Shown: positions 8,819 through 16,066 of the stretch, piece after piece
How positions within the stretch are numbered: position 1 is the stretch's first letter
Layout: each line of letters begins with the position of its first letter
From: Nocardia jejuensis NBRC 103114
Lineage (GTDB): Bacteria; Actinomycetota; Actinomycetes; Mycobacteriales; Mycobacteriaceae
Length of the DNA: 64,000 nucleotides
Direction of reading: 5' to 3'
Assembly (NCBI RefSeq): GCF_001613145.1
Contig: NZ_BDBU01000032.1
Location: forward strand, 1 to 64,000
Notes under the pieces: generated by a model
Database searches by the model: none
What the model was told of the DNA's origin: nothing
Seen by the model: the letters and a program-made list of their open reading frames with translations, nothing else
Program-made: the position numbers and the translations under genes

Positions 8819-9352
8819 GTGAGCCGTGTCGTCCTGTCGATCGGATCCAATCTCGGGGATCGGCTCTCGCACCTGCGCAGCGTCGTCGACGCCCTGCGTC
8901 CGCGCCTGCTGGCCGTGTCCTCGGTGTACTCGACTCCGCCGTGGGGCGGCGTGCCGCAGCAGGACTACCTCAATGCCGTTGTGGTGGCCGAGGATCCGGC
9001 CCTGGAGCCCAGCGATTGGCTGCGGCTGGGCCAAGAGCTCGAACAGGCCGCCGAGCGTGTCCGCGAAGTGCGCTGGGGCGCACGCACTCTCGATGTGGAC
9101 GTGGTCTGGGCCGCCCAGCTGCGCCGCGACGTCCAGGTCGAATTCCGCAGTACCGATCCGACTCTCACCCTCCCGCATCCCCAGGCCCACAATCGCGCCT
9201 TCGTGCTGATCCCGTGGCTGGAGGTCGAGCCCGCCGCGGTCCTGGACGCCACCGGCACCCCGCGTCCGGTCCACGAGTGGCTCACCGCCCTGCCCGCCGA
9301 CGAGCGGGTCGGGGTGCGCCGCACCGAACTGTCCCTGGGCTGGAATTCGTGA
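8819..9352 (+). CDS. folK: 6-hydroxymethyl-7,8-dihydropterin pyrophosphokinase (FolK)
   Basis: Transfers pyrophosphate from ATP to hydroxymethyl-dihydropterin, supplying FolP. The 177-residue sequence opens with VVLSIGSNLGDRLSHLRSVV and carries the HPPK signature RWGARTLDVDVVW, where many homologues read RWGPRTLDLDIL, followed by LPHPQAHNRAFVL. GTG 8819 is 3 nt after the folB stop, with GGGGAG upstream. It is the last gene of the folate cluster; the next gene begins ~190 nt on. Confidence 0.95.
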   Translation: MSRVVLSIGSNLGDRLSHLRSVVDALRPRLLAVSSVYSTPPWGGVPQQDYLNAVVVAEDPALEPSDWLRLGQELEQAAERVREVRWGARTLDVDVVWAAQLRRDVQVEFRSTDPTLTLPHPQAHNRAFVLIPWLEVEPAAVLDATGTPRPVHEWLTALPADERVGVRRTELSLGWNS

Positions 9353-9545
9353 CTTCTCGCTCGCGGTCGACGCACGGTTGGGTGCGAGATGACCGCACGT
9401 CGGCCCTGCGCCGGTGTGGGTGTCACGCGGCCGTCGGCGGCGAGTCCGGTGCCGCGGGGAAAATCCGGCGGCGCGGAGTCGGTGCCGTACGGCACTCTGG
9501 TGGAGTGTGGGCGAATGGTGACGGTGTGCGGGTGAGGTCGGTGCG

Positions 9546-10016
9546 GTGAGGCCGACCCGGGTGTGGGATCTGTGTGCGAACGTGGCGCTGGCGGCGGTGA
9601 TCGCCTGGCTCGCGACCAATCTCGCGTATTCGAGCTTTCCGCCGATCTCGGTGTTCTCCGGCGCTTCGCTGCTGCCGGTGGCGGTGCTGGAGGTGGTGCT
9701 GGCGTTCATGATTCGCCAGCGCGTGGAGAACCGGGGGATCGGCGACGGGTCGCGGCAGTTGCATCCGATCACGGCGGCGCGGGCGATGGCGCTGGCGAAG
9801 GCGTCGGCTCAGGTGGGTTCGCTGGTGGGCGGCATCTGGCTGGGGTTCGTGATCTGGCTGCTGCCGCAGTATTCGGCCCTGCGTGCGGCGTCCGCGGATA
9901 TGCCCGGAGCCGTGGTGGGTCTGGTGGCCGGAATCGCCTTGGTGGCGGCCGCGCTGTGGCTGGAGTATTGCTGCCGTGCACCGATAGATCCGCCCGATGA
10001 GGCAGCTACCTCGTAG
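9546..10016 (+). CDS. DUF3180 family membrane protein
   Basis: A 156-residue integral membrane protein with four predicted helices: near residues 8-26, 36-54, 90-108 and 122-142. Its place between folK and the DUF6779 gene matches the DUF3180 protein conserved after folK in mycobacteria and relatives (the Rv3605c position). No enzymatic motif is seen. GTG 9546 is the most plausible start, preceded by a weak GAGGT. The function is unknown; the context suggests only co-conservation with the folate cluster. Confidence 0.85.
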   Translation: MRPTRVWDLCANVALAAVIAWLATNLAYSSFPPISVFSGASLLPVAVLEVVLAFMIRQRVENRGIGDGSRQLHPITAARAMALAKASAQVGSLVGGIWLGFVIWLLPQYSALRAASADMPGAVVGLVAGIALVAAALWLEYCCRAPIDPPDEAATS

Positions 10017-10085
10017 CTAACGGATTGGTTGTGAAGACCACCAAGGTAGGAGCCGTTGTCGGAAGATCACGCTACGCTGGCTGAC

Positions 10086-11423
10086 ATGGTTTCACCCTCC
10101 CGTAGCAGTGCTTCCCGTCGTCGGCGGGACGACGCGGGAAAATTCTTCACCGGCCTGCTGCTGCTCCTCGGTCTGGTTGCCAGTATTTTCCTGGTCTTCA
10201 GCGAGAACGTCCACATGGTCCGGATCGGGCTCGTCGCGGCGCTCTGGGCGGCCGCCATCGGAGCCCTCGCCGCGACCCGTTTTCGCAGGGAATCGGCCAT
10301 CGACAAGGCCAAAGTGGGTGATCTACAGAAGGTCTACACACTGCAGCTGGAGCGCGAGGTTGCTGCCCGCCGCGAATACGAGCACTCGGTCGAGGCACGG
10401 GTCCGCGGCGAGGTCGGCGCCGACGCCGAGGAGATGGCCGCGCTGCGCACCGAACTGACCGTCCTGCGTGAGAGTCTGCAGCGCCTTTTCGACGGCGACC
10501 TGCTCTTCGAGCGGCCCGCACTCCATGCCGAGGCCGTCCGAGTCCAGGAACTCCCGCGCCGGGCGAGCACGGCGGACTCCGATGCGGCGAACGATAACTG
10601 GGACGATGCGGAGCCGTGGGACCCCTGGTCCGCTCCCGATGATTCCGACGCGCGCAGCCGCATCACGCCCGTCTTCGAGCCCGATCACCCCGAGCCGCCC
10701 GCCTTCGCCACCCCCTTCGACGACCCCGTCACCGCCGAGACGTCGGTGGTCACCGAGTCGATGCGCCTGGACTACGAGCGGGCCGAAGCCCTCAAGGCGG
10801 AGGGTCTCCGCAAAACCGCCGAGCCCACCCGCCCGACCCCCAAGCCCGACCGCGAGTCGACCCCGGCGTCCGCCTCGGCAGGCGCGACTGCACCGGGTGC
10901 GGCCACCGACCCGGCGGACACGAGTACCTCGGCAGGCACGCCCGCCTCGGACAGCGTTCCCGCCCCGGCCTCCGCCTCCGCCTCCGCCTCGGCGTCGTCC
11001 CACCCCGCGAACTCCTCCGACGCGCTCTCCTCGACCGAGTCGAAGTCCACCCGCCGCACCGAGCCGATCCCGGTGAACCGCGACAACCTCCAAGAGGTCC
11101 CGTGGTTCGAAACCGATCTCTCCCCGGCCGGCAACGCCTCCCTCACCAACCTCGGTGCCGCATCGAACGACGCCGGCGAACCCAAGCAGACCACCGGCAA
11201 CTCCACCGGCGCCCCCGCGGCCCGCAACGGCGCCCCCGAATCCACCGGCAAATCCAACCCCCCGGTCCCGCGCCTGGCCCCCCAACCCGAACCCGCCGCC
11301 CCCATCGGCACAGCCAGCGCCCGCCGCCGGCGCCGAGCCGACGAAGACAACCCCACCACCGGCCCGCGCCTCTCGGTAGCGGAGATCATGGCCAACCTCC
11401 GCTCCGAAAAAAGCGAGCCCTGA
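10086..11423 (+). CDS. DUF6779 family protein with long low-complexity tail
   Basis: The N-terminal ~110 residues hold two adjacent membrane helices (around residues 17-36 and 42-60) and a coiled-coil-like stretch KVGDLQKVYTLQLEREVAA, matching the conserved family that follows DUF3180 (the Rv3604c position). From about residue 150 on, the sequence is disordered and rich in Ala, Ser, Pro, Thr and Glu, including a run of alternating Ala-Ser, ending LSVAEIMANLRSE. ATG 10086 matches the family N-terminus. A TTG at 10056 with AGGAG at 10048-10052 is an alternative, but its spacing is only 3 nt. The function is unknown. Confidence 0.8.
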   Translation: MVSPSRSSASRRRRDDAGKFFTGLLLLLGLVASIFLVFSENVHMVRIGLVAALWAAAIGALAATRFRRESAIDKAKVGDLQKVYTLQLEREVAARREYEHSVEARVRGEVGADAEEMAALRTELTVLRESLQRLFDGDLLFERPALHAEAVRVQELPRRASTADSDAANDNWDDAEPWDPWSAPDDSDARSRITPVFEPDHPEPPAFATPFDDPVTAETSVVTESMRLDYERAEALKAEGLRKTAEPTRPTPKPDRESTPASASAGATAPGAATDPADTSTSAGTPASDSVPAPASASASASASSHPANSSDALSSTESKSTRRTEPIPVNRDNLQEVPWFETDLSPAGNASLTNLGAASNDAGEPKQTTGNSTGAPAARNGAPESTGKSNPPVPRLAPQPEPAAPIGTASARRRRRADEDNPTTGPRLSVAEIMANLRSEKSEP

Positions 11424-11479
11424 CCGTCTCGACCAATTCGAGTCCGGCCGCGGGACTCGGCGAGCAGGTCGAAGCCTCG

Positions 11480-11545
11480 GATTCGGCGGGGTCCGGGGCG
11501 GAGTCCCGAGTCTCGAGGGGGTGCGGGGGCGAAGCCCCTGAGAGC
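11480..11545. other. G-rich intergenic element with GGGGCGAAGCCCC stem
   Basis: The gap between the DUF6779 and DUF2520 genes contains GGGTCCGGGGCGGAGTCCC and then GGGGGCGAAGCCCC, two imperfect inverted repeats. A related segment (GGGGCGAAGCCC) lies at 31170-31182. This looks like a dispersed palindromic element, but only two copies are visible here. Confidence 0.4.
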
Positions 11546-11661
11546 CACGAGAGTTGTTTATCCCACAGTCGATGGCCTCGGCGAATCGTCGGCGATATTC
11601 TCGGGCGGTAACGTCCGGTACCCGCAGCGCGGGACTGGAACGACTTTTCGAGAGGACAAGG

Positions 11662-12591
11662 GTGACCTCGGACAAGGATGTCTGCGGAACCGATCTTGCG
11701 CCTGCACGGTTGACGGTGGGAATCGTCTCGGCGGGACGCGTCGGGTCCGCTCTGGGTGTGGCGCTCGAGCGCGCCGGTCATGTCGTCTTCGGTGTTTCCG
11801 CGATTTCGGATGCGTCGTTGCGGCGGGCCGAGTCGCGGCTTCCCGATTCGCGGGTGTTGCCCGCGGAAGAGGTGGCAGCGCGCAGCGAGCTGCTGATTCT
11901 CGCGGTGCCGGACAGTGAATTGGCCGGTCTGGTTTCGGGTTTGGCGGCCGCGGGTGTGGTGCGGCCGGGCACGATCGTGGTGCACACCTCGGGTGCGAAC
12001 GGTGTCGGAATTCTGGCTCCGCTGACCGAATCGGGTGTGCTGCCGCTGGCGATTCATCCGGCCATGACGTTCACCGGTCACGACGAGGACATCGCCCGGT
12101 TGGGCAATGCCTGCTTCGGGGTGACCGCCGCGGACGACATCGGCTATGCCATCGCGCAGTCGCTGGTGATCGAAATGGGTGGTGAGCCGGTCCGGGTGGA
12201 GGAGGCGAACCGCCCGCTCTATCACGCGGCGCTGGCGCACGGCAGCAATCACTTGGTGACCTTGATCGTGGATGCGGTCGAGGCCCTGCGCGCCGCACTG
12301 GCCGGCCCCGGCCTGCTGGGCCAGCAGCTGATCGACGATCAGCCGAACGGCCTGGCCGAACGCATGCTGGCCCCGCTGGCCTCGGCCGCTCTGGACAATG
12401 CGCTGCGTCGCGGCCAGGCCGCGTTGACCGGTCCGGTGGCGCGCGGTGACGTGGCCGCGGTGGCCGCGCACCTGACCGCGCTGGACCAGGTGGATCCGCG
12501 CCTGAGCGCCGGTTACCGCGCACTCTCGTTGCGCACGGCCGAGCGTGCCCGGACCAATCCCGCCTTGATCGATCTGTTGGAAGGACGCTGA
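11662..12591 (+). CDS. Rossmann-like and DUF2520 domain-containing oxidoreductase
   Basis: A 309-residue protein resembling pyrroline-carboxylate/ketopantoate reductases. It has an N-terminal NAD(P)-binding segment LTVGIVSAGRVGSALGVALE (GxxxxGxxL pattern), then LLILAVPDSELAGLV and VHTSGANGVGIL, and a C-terminal helical DUF2520 region with HPAMTFTG and ALAHGSNHLVTL. It sits directly before panC, overlapping by 1 nt (TGATG), as the Rv3603c homologue does. The location suggests a role in pantothenate supply, such as ketopantoate reduction, but this is inferred from context. GTG 11662 has GAGAGGA about 6 nt upstream. Confidence 0.87.
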   Translation: MTSDKDVCGTDLAPARLTVGIVSAGRVGSALGVALERAGHVVFGVSAISDASLRRAESRLPDSRVLPAEEVAARSELLILAVPDSELAGLVSGLAAAGVVRPGTIVVHTSGANGVGILAPLTESGVLPLAIHPAMTFTGHDEDIARLGNACFGVTAADDIGYAIAQSLVIEMGGEPVRVEEANRPLYHAALAHGSNHLVTLIVDAVEALRAALAGPGLLGQQLIDDQPNGLAERMLAPLASAALDNALRRGQAALTGPVARGDVAAVAAHLTALDQVDPRLSAGYRALSLRTAERARTNPALIDLLEGR

Positions 12592-13517
12592 TGGACGCGA
12601 CTTTGCGCGGAACCTACCGCCGAGGTGAGTTGACCGTGCTGCACGATCCCGCGATCGTGCAGAAGGTCGTCGGCGCGCTGCGTTCGGTCGGCCGCACGGT
12701 AGCGCTGGTTCCGACGATGGGGGCCCTGCACGAGGGTCATCTGGAATTGGTGCGCCGCGCCAAACGCACCAACCAGGTCGTCGTCGTCTCGATCTTCGTG
12801 AATCCCTTGCAGTTCGGCGCGGGCGAGGATCTGGACAAGTACCCGCGCACCCTGGACGCGGATGTGGAACTGCTGCGCGGCGAGGGCGTGGAACTCGTCT
12901 TCGCCCCGAGCGCCGCCGATATGTACCCCGACGGACCGCGTACCACGGTGCACCCCGGCCCGCTCGGTGACGAGCTCGAAGGGGCAACGCGCCCAGGGCA
13001 TTTCGCGGGCGTGCTGACGGTGGTGGCGAAGCTGTTCCAGGCCTGCCGACCGAACGAGGCGTTCTTCGGCGAGAAGGACTACCAGCAGCTGACCATGATC
13101 CGCCAGATGGTCCGCGACCTGAACTTCGATCTGAAGGTCATCGCGGTCCCGACCGTCCGCGAGCACGACGGGCTGGCCCTGTCCTCACGCAATCGGTTCC
13201 TCGACGCCGAGCAGCGCGAACTCGCCACGGCCCTGTCCGCGGCGCTGATCGCCGGTCGGCACGTCGCCGGTTTCGGTGCGGACGCCGTGCTCGAGGCCGC
13301 GCGTTCGGTGCTGAGCACCGCGCCCGCGATCGAACTCGACTACCTGGAGCTTCGCGGCTCCGATCTCGGCGCGGTGCAGGCCAGCGGTAATGCCCGCCTG
13401 CTGGTGGCGGCCCGCGTGGGCAGCACCCGCCTGATCGACAACATGCCCGTCACCATCGGCATCACGATGGACGGGCACCCGACCACTCCCGCTGCGCCGG
13501 CCTCGGCGAATCTCTAG
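12591..13517 (+). CDS. panC: Pantoate--beta-alanine ligase (PanC)
   Basis: ATP-dependent condensation of pantoate and beta-alanine to pantothenate. Class I nucleotidyltransferase motifs are visible: LVPTMGALHEGHLELVRRA (HIGH-like GH), VSIFVNPLQFG, FFGEKDYQQL and the KMSKS-equivalent DGLALSSRNRFL. The 308-residue length is normal for actinobacteria. Its ATG overlaps the preceding stop by 1 nt, and panD follows 13 nt later, so the three genes form a translationally coupled unit. Confidence 0.97.
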   Translation: MDATLRGTYRRGELTVLHDPAIVQKVVGALRSVGRTVALVPTMGALHEGHLELVRRAKRTNQVVVVSIFVNPLQFGAGEDLDKYPRTLDADVELLRGEGVELVFAPSAADMYPDGPRTTVHPGPLGDELEGATRPGHFAGVLTVVAKLFQACRPNEAFFGEKDYQQLTMIRQMVRDLNFDLKVIAVPTVREHDGLALSSRNRFLDAEQRELATALSAALIAGRHVAGFGADAVLEAARSVLSTAPAIELDYLELRGSDLGAVQASGNARLLVAARVGSTRLIDNMPVTIGITMDGHPTTPAAPASANL

Positions 13518-13530
13518 GAAGGCGACGACG

Positions 13531-13953
13531 ATGTTGCGCACCATGATGAAGTCGAAGATCCACCGCGCCGTGGTCACCCACGCCGACCTGCACTACGTCG
13601 GTTCGGTGACGGTCGATCAGGACCTGCTCGACGCCGCCGATCTGCTCGAGGGCGAGCAGGTCTGCATCGTCGATATCACCAACGGCGCCCGCCTCGAGAC
13701 CTATGTGATCGCGGGTGAGCGTGGTTCCGGCGTGATCGGAATCAACGGCGCCGCAGCACATCTCGTGCACCCGGGCGATCTGGTGATCCTGATCGCCTAC
13801 GGCATGATGGACGAGGCGGAGCTGAAGGAATACGCCCCGCGCGTGGTCTTCGTGGACGACCGCAACCGTCAGGTGGAGCTGGGTTCGGATCCGGCGCACG
13901 CGCCCGAGGGCTCGGGTCTGACCTCGCCGCGTTCGCTGACCTTCGCCGGCTGA
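13531..13953 (+). CDS. panD: Aspartate 1-decarboxylase (PanD)
   Basis: Pyruvoyl enzyme that makes beta-alanine from aspartate for PanC. The self-cleavage site is Gly24-Ser25 in DLHYVGSVTVD; Ser25 becomes the pyruvoyl group. Lys9, Tyr22, the active-site Thr/Tyr segment and GINGAAAHLVHPGD are in place. The 140 residues match actinobacterial PanD, including the short charged C-terminal tail. AGGAAGG is just upstream of ATG 13531. Confidence 0.97.
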   Translation: MLRTMMKSKIHRAVVTHADLHYVGSVTVDQDLLDAADLLEGEQVCIVDITNGARLETYVIAGERGSGVIGINGAAAHLVHPGDLVILIAYGMMDEAELKEYAPRVVFVDDRNRQVELGSDPAHAPEGSGLTSPRSLTFAG

Positions 13954-13971
13954 GCGGCGGCGGGCACAGCC

Positions 13972-14766
13972 ATGCTGCTGACCATCGACGTCCGCAACAC
14001 CAGTATCGAGCTGGGCCTGTTCTCCGGCAGCGGTGAGCACGCGAAGCTGGTGCGGCAGTGGCGGACTCACACCAACCCATTGCTCACCGCCGATGAGTTC
14101 GCCATGCAGGTGCGCGGCCTGATCGGCGCGGATGCCGAACAGGTGGTGGGCGTTTCGGCATTGTCGACGGTGCCGCCGGTATTGCGCGAGCTACGCGAGA
14201 TGCTGTCGCGCTATTGGGGTCATGTCCCGAATGTGGTGGTGGAACCCGGTGTGCGCACCGGTATTCCGCTGCTGGTGGACAATCCCAAAGAGGTCGGCGC
14301 GGACCGCATCGTGAATTGTCTTGCGGCATATCACCGTTATCAGTCGCCGTCGATCGTGGTGGATTTCGGCACGGCGATCTGTGTGGATCTGGTGTCGGCG
14401 AAGGGGGAGTTCGTCGGCGGCGTCATCGCTCCGGGCGTGGAGATCTCCACCGAGGCGCTCGTGGAGCGCAGCGCACTGCGTCGCGCGGAATTGGCGCGCC
14501 CGCGTTCGGTGGTCGGCAAGAACAGCATGGAGTGCATGCAGTCCGGCGCGGTATTCGGTTTCGCCGGCATGGTGGACGGTCTGATCGACCGCATCCGGGA
14601 CGAATTCGACGCCTTCGCCGGCGACGACGTGGCAATCGTGGCGACCGGCGCGACGGCCCCGCTGATCGTCCCGGAGTCCGAGACCATCGAGCACCACGAA
14701 CCCCATCTCACCCTGGACGGCCTGCGCCTGGTCTACGAGCGCAACCAACAGCGTCGCCGCCCGTGA
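13972..14766 (+). CDS. coaX: Type III pantothenate kinase family protein (CoaX)
   Basis: A 264-residue member of the CoaX family (ASKHA fold), which phosphorylates pantothenate. Conserved blocks are GVRTGIPLLVDNPKEVGADR, then IVVDFGTAICVDLV, GGVIAPGVEIS, and near the end HLTLDGLRLVYERN. The N-terminal phosphate loop reads DVRNTS where active bacterial CoaX has DxGNTN, and ICVD replaces the usual TTFD. The M. tuberculosis homologue shows the same kind of divergence and has been reported non-essential and inactive, so activity here is doubtful. ATG 13972 lies 18 nt after panD. Confidence 0.9.
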   Translation: MLLTIDVRNTSIELGLFSGSGEHAKLVRQWRTHTNPLLTADEFAMQVRGLIGADAEQVVGVSALSTVPPVLRELREMLSRYWGHVPNVVVEPGVRTGIPLLVDNPKEVGADRIVNCLAAYHRYQSPSIVVDFGTAICVDLVSAKGEFVGGVIAPGVEISTEALVERSALRRAELARPRSVVGKNSMECMQSGAVFGFAGMVDGLIDRIRDEFDAFAGDDVAIVATGATAPLIVPESETIEHHEPHLTLDGLRLVYERNQQRRRP

Positions 14767-14828
14767 GGCGTCGGAGGGGACGGGTCGCAAGAACATGCCG
14801 GTTGGTCGGAATGTGATGCGGTCGGTGT

Positions 14829-14856
14829 TTGCCAGGCCGCGAACCGCTGTTAGACT
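14829..14856 (+). promoter_or_regulatory. Promoter of the cysteine dioxygenase operon
   Basis: TTGCCA (14829-14834) and TAGACT (14851-14856) are separated by 16 nt. The predicted transcription start, 7 nt after the -10, coincides with a GTG at 14864, so the transcript is expected to begin at the start codon of the short leader ORF. Confidence 0.7.
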
Positions 14857-14863
14857 CCCTCTC

Positions 14864-14905
14864 GTGTATTCCAGCGTGACCACCCAGGAGTGTTGTCGAG
14901 GCTAA
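14864..14905 (+). CDS. Leaderless 13-residue leader peptide with consecutive Cys codons
   Basis: GTG 14864 to TAA 14903-14905 encodes Met-Tyr-Ser-Ser-Val-Thr-Thr-Gln-Glu-Cys-Cys-Arg-Gly. The two Cys codons are TGT TGT at 14891-14896, the third and fourth codons from the last sense codon. GTG sits at the predicted transcription start, so it would be read from a leaderless mRNA. Polycysteine leaderless short ORFs acting as cysteine-responsive attenuators are known from mycobacteria, and this one precedes cysteine-catabolic genes. It is inferred to be a sensing peptide rather than a functional product. GTG 14876 is an internal alternative start. Confidence 0.7.
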   Translation: MYSSVTTQECCRG

Positions 14906-14939
14906 TTCGCCTCGGCTCGTCGAGGCATGAATTTTTCTG
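14897..14939 (+). promoter_or_regulatory. Candidate cysteine attenuator: two mutually exclusive hairpins
   Basis: CGAGGC (14897-14902), GCCTCG (14909-14914) and CGAGGC (14921-14926) follow in order. The middle arm can pair with either outer arm, each with a 6-nt loop. The upstream arm lies immediately 3' of the two Cys codons, inside the footprint of a ribosome stalled there. The downstream hairpin is followed by ATGAATTTTTCT, a weak U-tract. Terminator function is uncertain because the stem is only 6-7 bp. Confidence 0.55.
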
Positions 14940-14974
14940 CCCCGACCGCTGACACACTCTTTGGAGTTTCGCTG

Positions 14975-15580
14975 ATGCGTTCCTCTTTACTTTCCCTGTC
15001 CGGCCGCACGCCGTCCTCGCGTCTTTTGCCCGAGGTGACCGAGCGCGCGACCGCTTCCGCACTTCCCACCCGGTTGCGTCCGGCCGATCTGTTGCGCCTG
15101 ACCGATGAGGGCGCCGAGGACGTGCTGGCCGGCCGCTACGATCACCTGCTGCCCGAGGGTGGCCTGTGGCCCACCGAAAAGCGCTGGGCCGCAAGGCTTA
15201 TCGCCGATGACGAGGTGGACCTGTGGTTGATTTCCTGGGTCGGTGAGAAGTCCACCGAACTGCACGACCATGCCGGTTCGCTCGGCGCATTGACCGTATT
15301 GTCCGGTGCGCTCTCGGAATTCCGCTGGAACGGCTCGGAACTGCGCCGTCGCGTTCTTTCCGCGGGCGATCAGGCGTCTTTTCCACTCGGCTGGGTGCAC
15401 GACGTCGTGCGTGCCCCTGATTCCGAGGCCGGAATTTCCGGCCCACTCGATCCGACTTTGAGCGTGCACGCCTATTCGCCACCGCTGACGGCCATGTCCT
15501 ATTACGAGGTCACCGGTCACGGCACCCTGCGGCGCACTCGTTCCGTCCTCACCGACCAGCCCGAAGGTGAACTCGAATGA
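14975..15580 (+). CDS. Cysteine dioxygenase family protein
   Basis: A 201-residue cupin of the bacterial cysteine dioxygenase type, which oxidises L-cysteine to cysteine sulfinate with Fe(II). Iron ligands are visible as His97-x-His99 in ELHDHAGSLGALTVL and His142 in GWVHDV, with a conserved LISWVGEKSTELHDH approach. ATG 14975 is chosen because TTGGAG (14961-14966) precedes it by 8 nt; an in-frame ATG at 14927 sits against a hairpin without a usable ribosome site. It overlaps the following rhodanese gene by 4 nt. The leader ORF upstream suggests control by cysteine supply. Confidence 0.88.
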   Translation: MRSSLLSLSGRTPSSRLLPEVTERATASALPTRLRPADLLRLTDEGAEDVLAGRYDHLLPEGGLWPTEKRWAARLIADDEVDLWLISWVGEKSTELHDHAGSLGALTVLSGALSEFRWNGSELRRRVLSAGDQASFPLGWVHDVVRAPDSEAGISGPLDPTLSVHAYSPPLTAMSYYEVTGHGTLRRTRSVLTDQPEGELE

Positions 15581-16008
15581 CCTACTTGACCATCGACGGC
15601 ATGCTCGCCGAGGCGCGGCAGCGGTTGCGACGTGTCCTGCCGATCGAATTGCCGCAGGCCCTCGCGCGCGGCGCAATTCTGGTCGATATTCGCCCGCAGG
15701 CGCAGCGCCTGCGCGAAGGCACGCTCCCGGGCGCGCTGGTGATCGAGCGCAATGTCTTGGAATGGCGTCTGGACCCGACCAGTTCGGCGCGTCTGGCGCT
15801 GGCCGTGGATCACGACGTGGAATGGATCATCGCCTGCTCGGAGGGCTACACCTCGAGCCTCGCGGCGGCGTCGCTGCAGCAGTTGGGGTTGCGTCGCGCC
15901 ACCGATCTCGAGGGCGGTTATCAGGGTTTGAAAGCGGCCGGACTGCTGACCGTAGCCGCGAGCGCGGCGCACTTCGAGCGTGAGGTCGCGACGCTCGCCT
16001 GGTTGTAA
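15577..16008 (+). CDS. Rhodanese-like sulfurtransferase
   Basis: A 143-residue single-domain rhodanese. The active-site loop is ACSEGYTSS with the catalytic Cys87, preceded by the family's ILVDIRPQAQRLREGTLPGA and followed by the DLEGGYQGLKAAGL end motif. It probably handles persulfide or sulfite-level sulfur released in cysteine breakdown, given ATGA overlap with the cysteine dioxygenase gene. Its C-terminal codons overlap nothing; lysS begins 58 nt later from its own promoter. Confidence 0.9.
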   Translation: MTYLTIDGMLAEARQRLRRVLPIELPQALARGAILVDIRPQAQRLREGTLPGALVIERNVLEWRLDPTSSARLALAVDHDVEWIIACSEGYTSSLAAASLQQLGLRRATDLEGGYQGLKAAGLLTVAASAAHFEREVATLAWL

Positions 16009-16052
16009 TCCTGGTTTGCCGGGCGGCGGAAAAAACCGATTCCGCCGCAGGA

Positions 16053-16058
16053 TAGGCT
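16053..16058 (+). promoter_or_regulatory. -10 element for leaderless lysS mRNA
   Basis: TAGGCT ends 8 nt before GTG 16067. No Shine-Dalgarno sequence is present, so transcription probably starts at or beside the start codon. Confidence 0.55.
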
Positions 16059-16066
16059 TGGACTCC

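Noticed and set aside
10960..11020. Alternating GCCTCC repeats in the DUF6779 gene
   Set aside because: They encode an Ala/Ser low-complexity linker in frame and need no separate repeat annotation.
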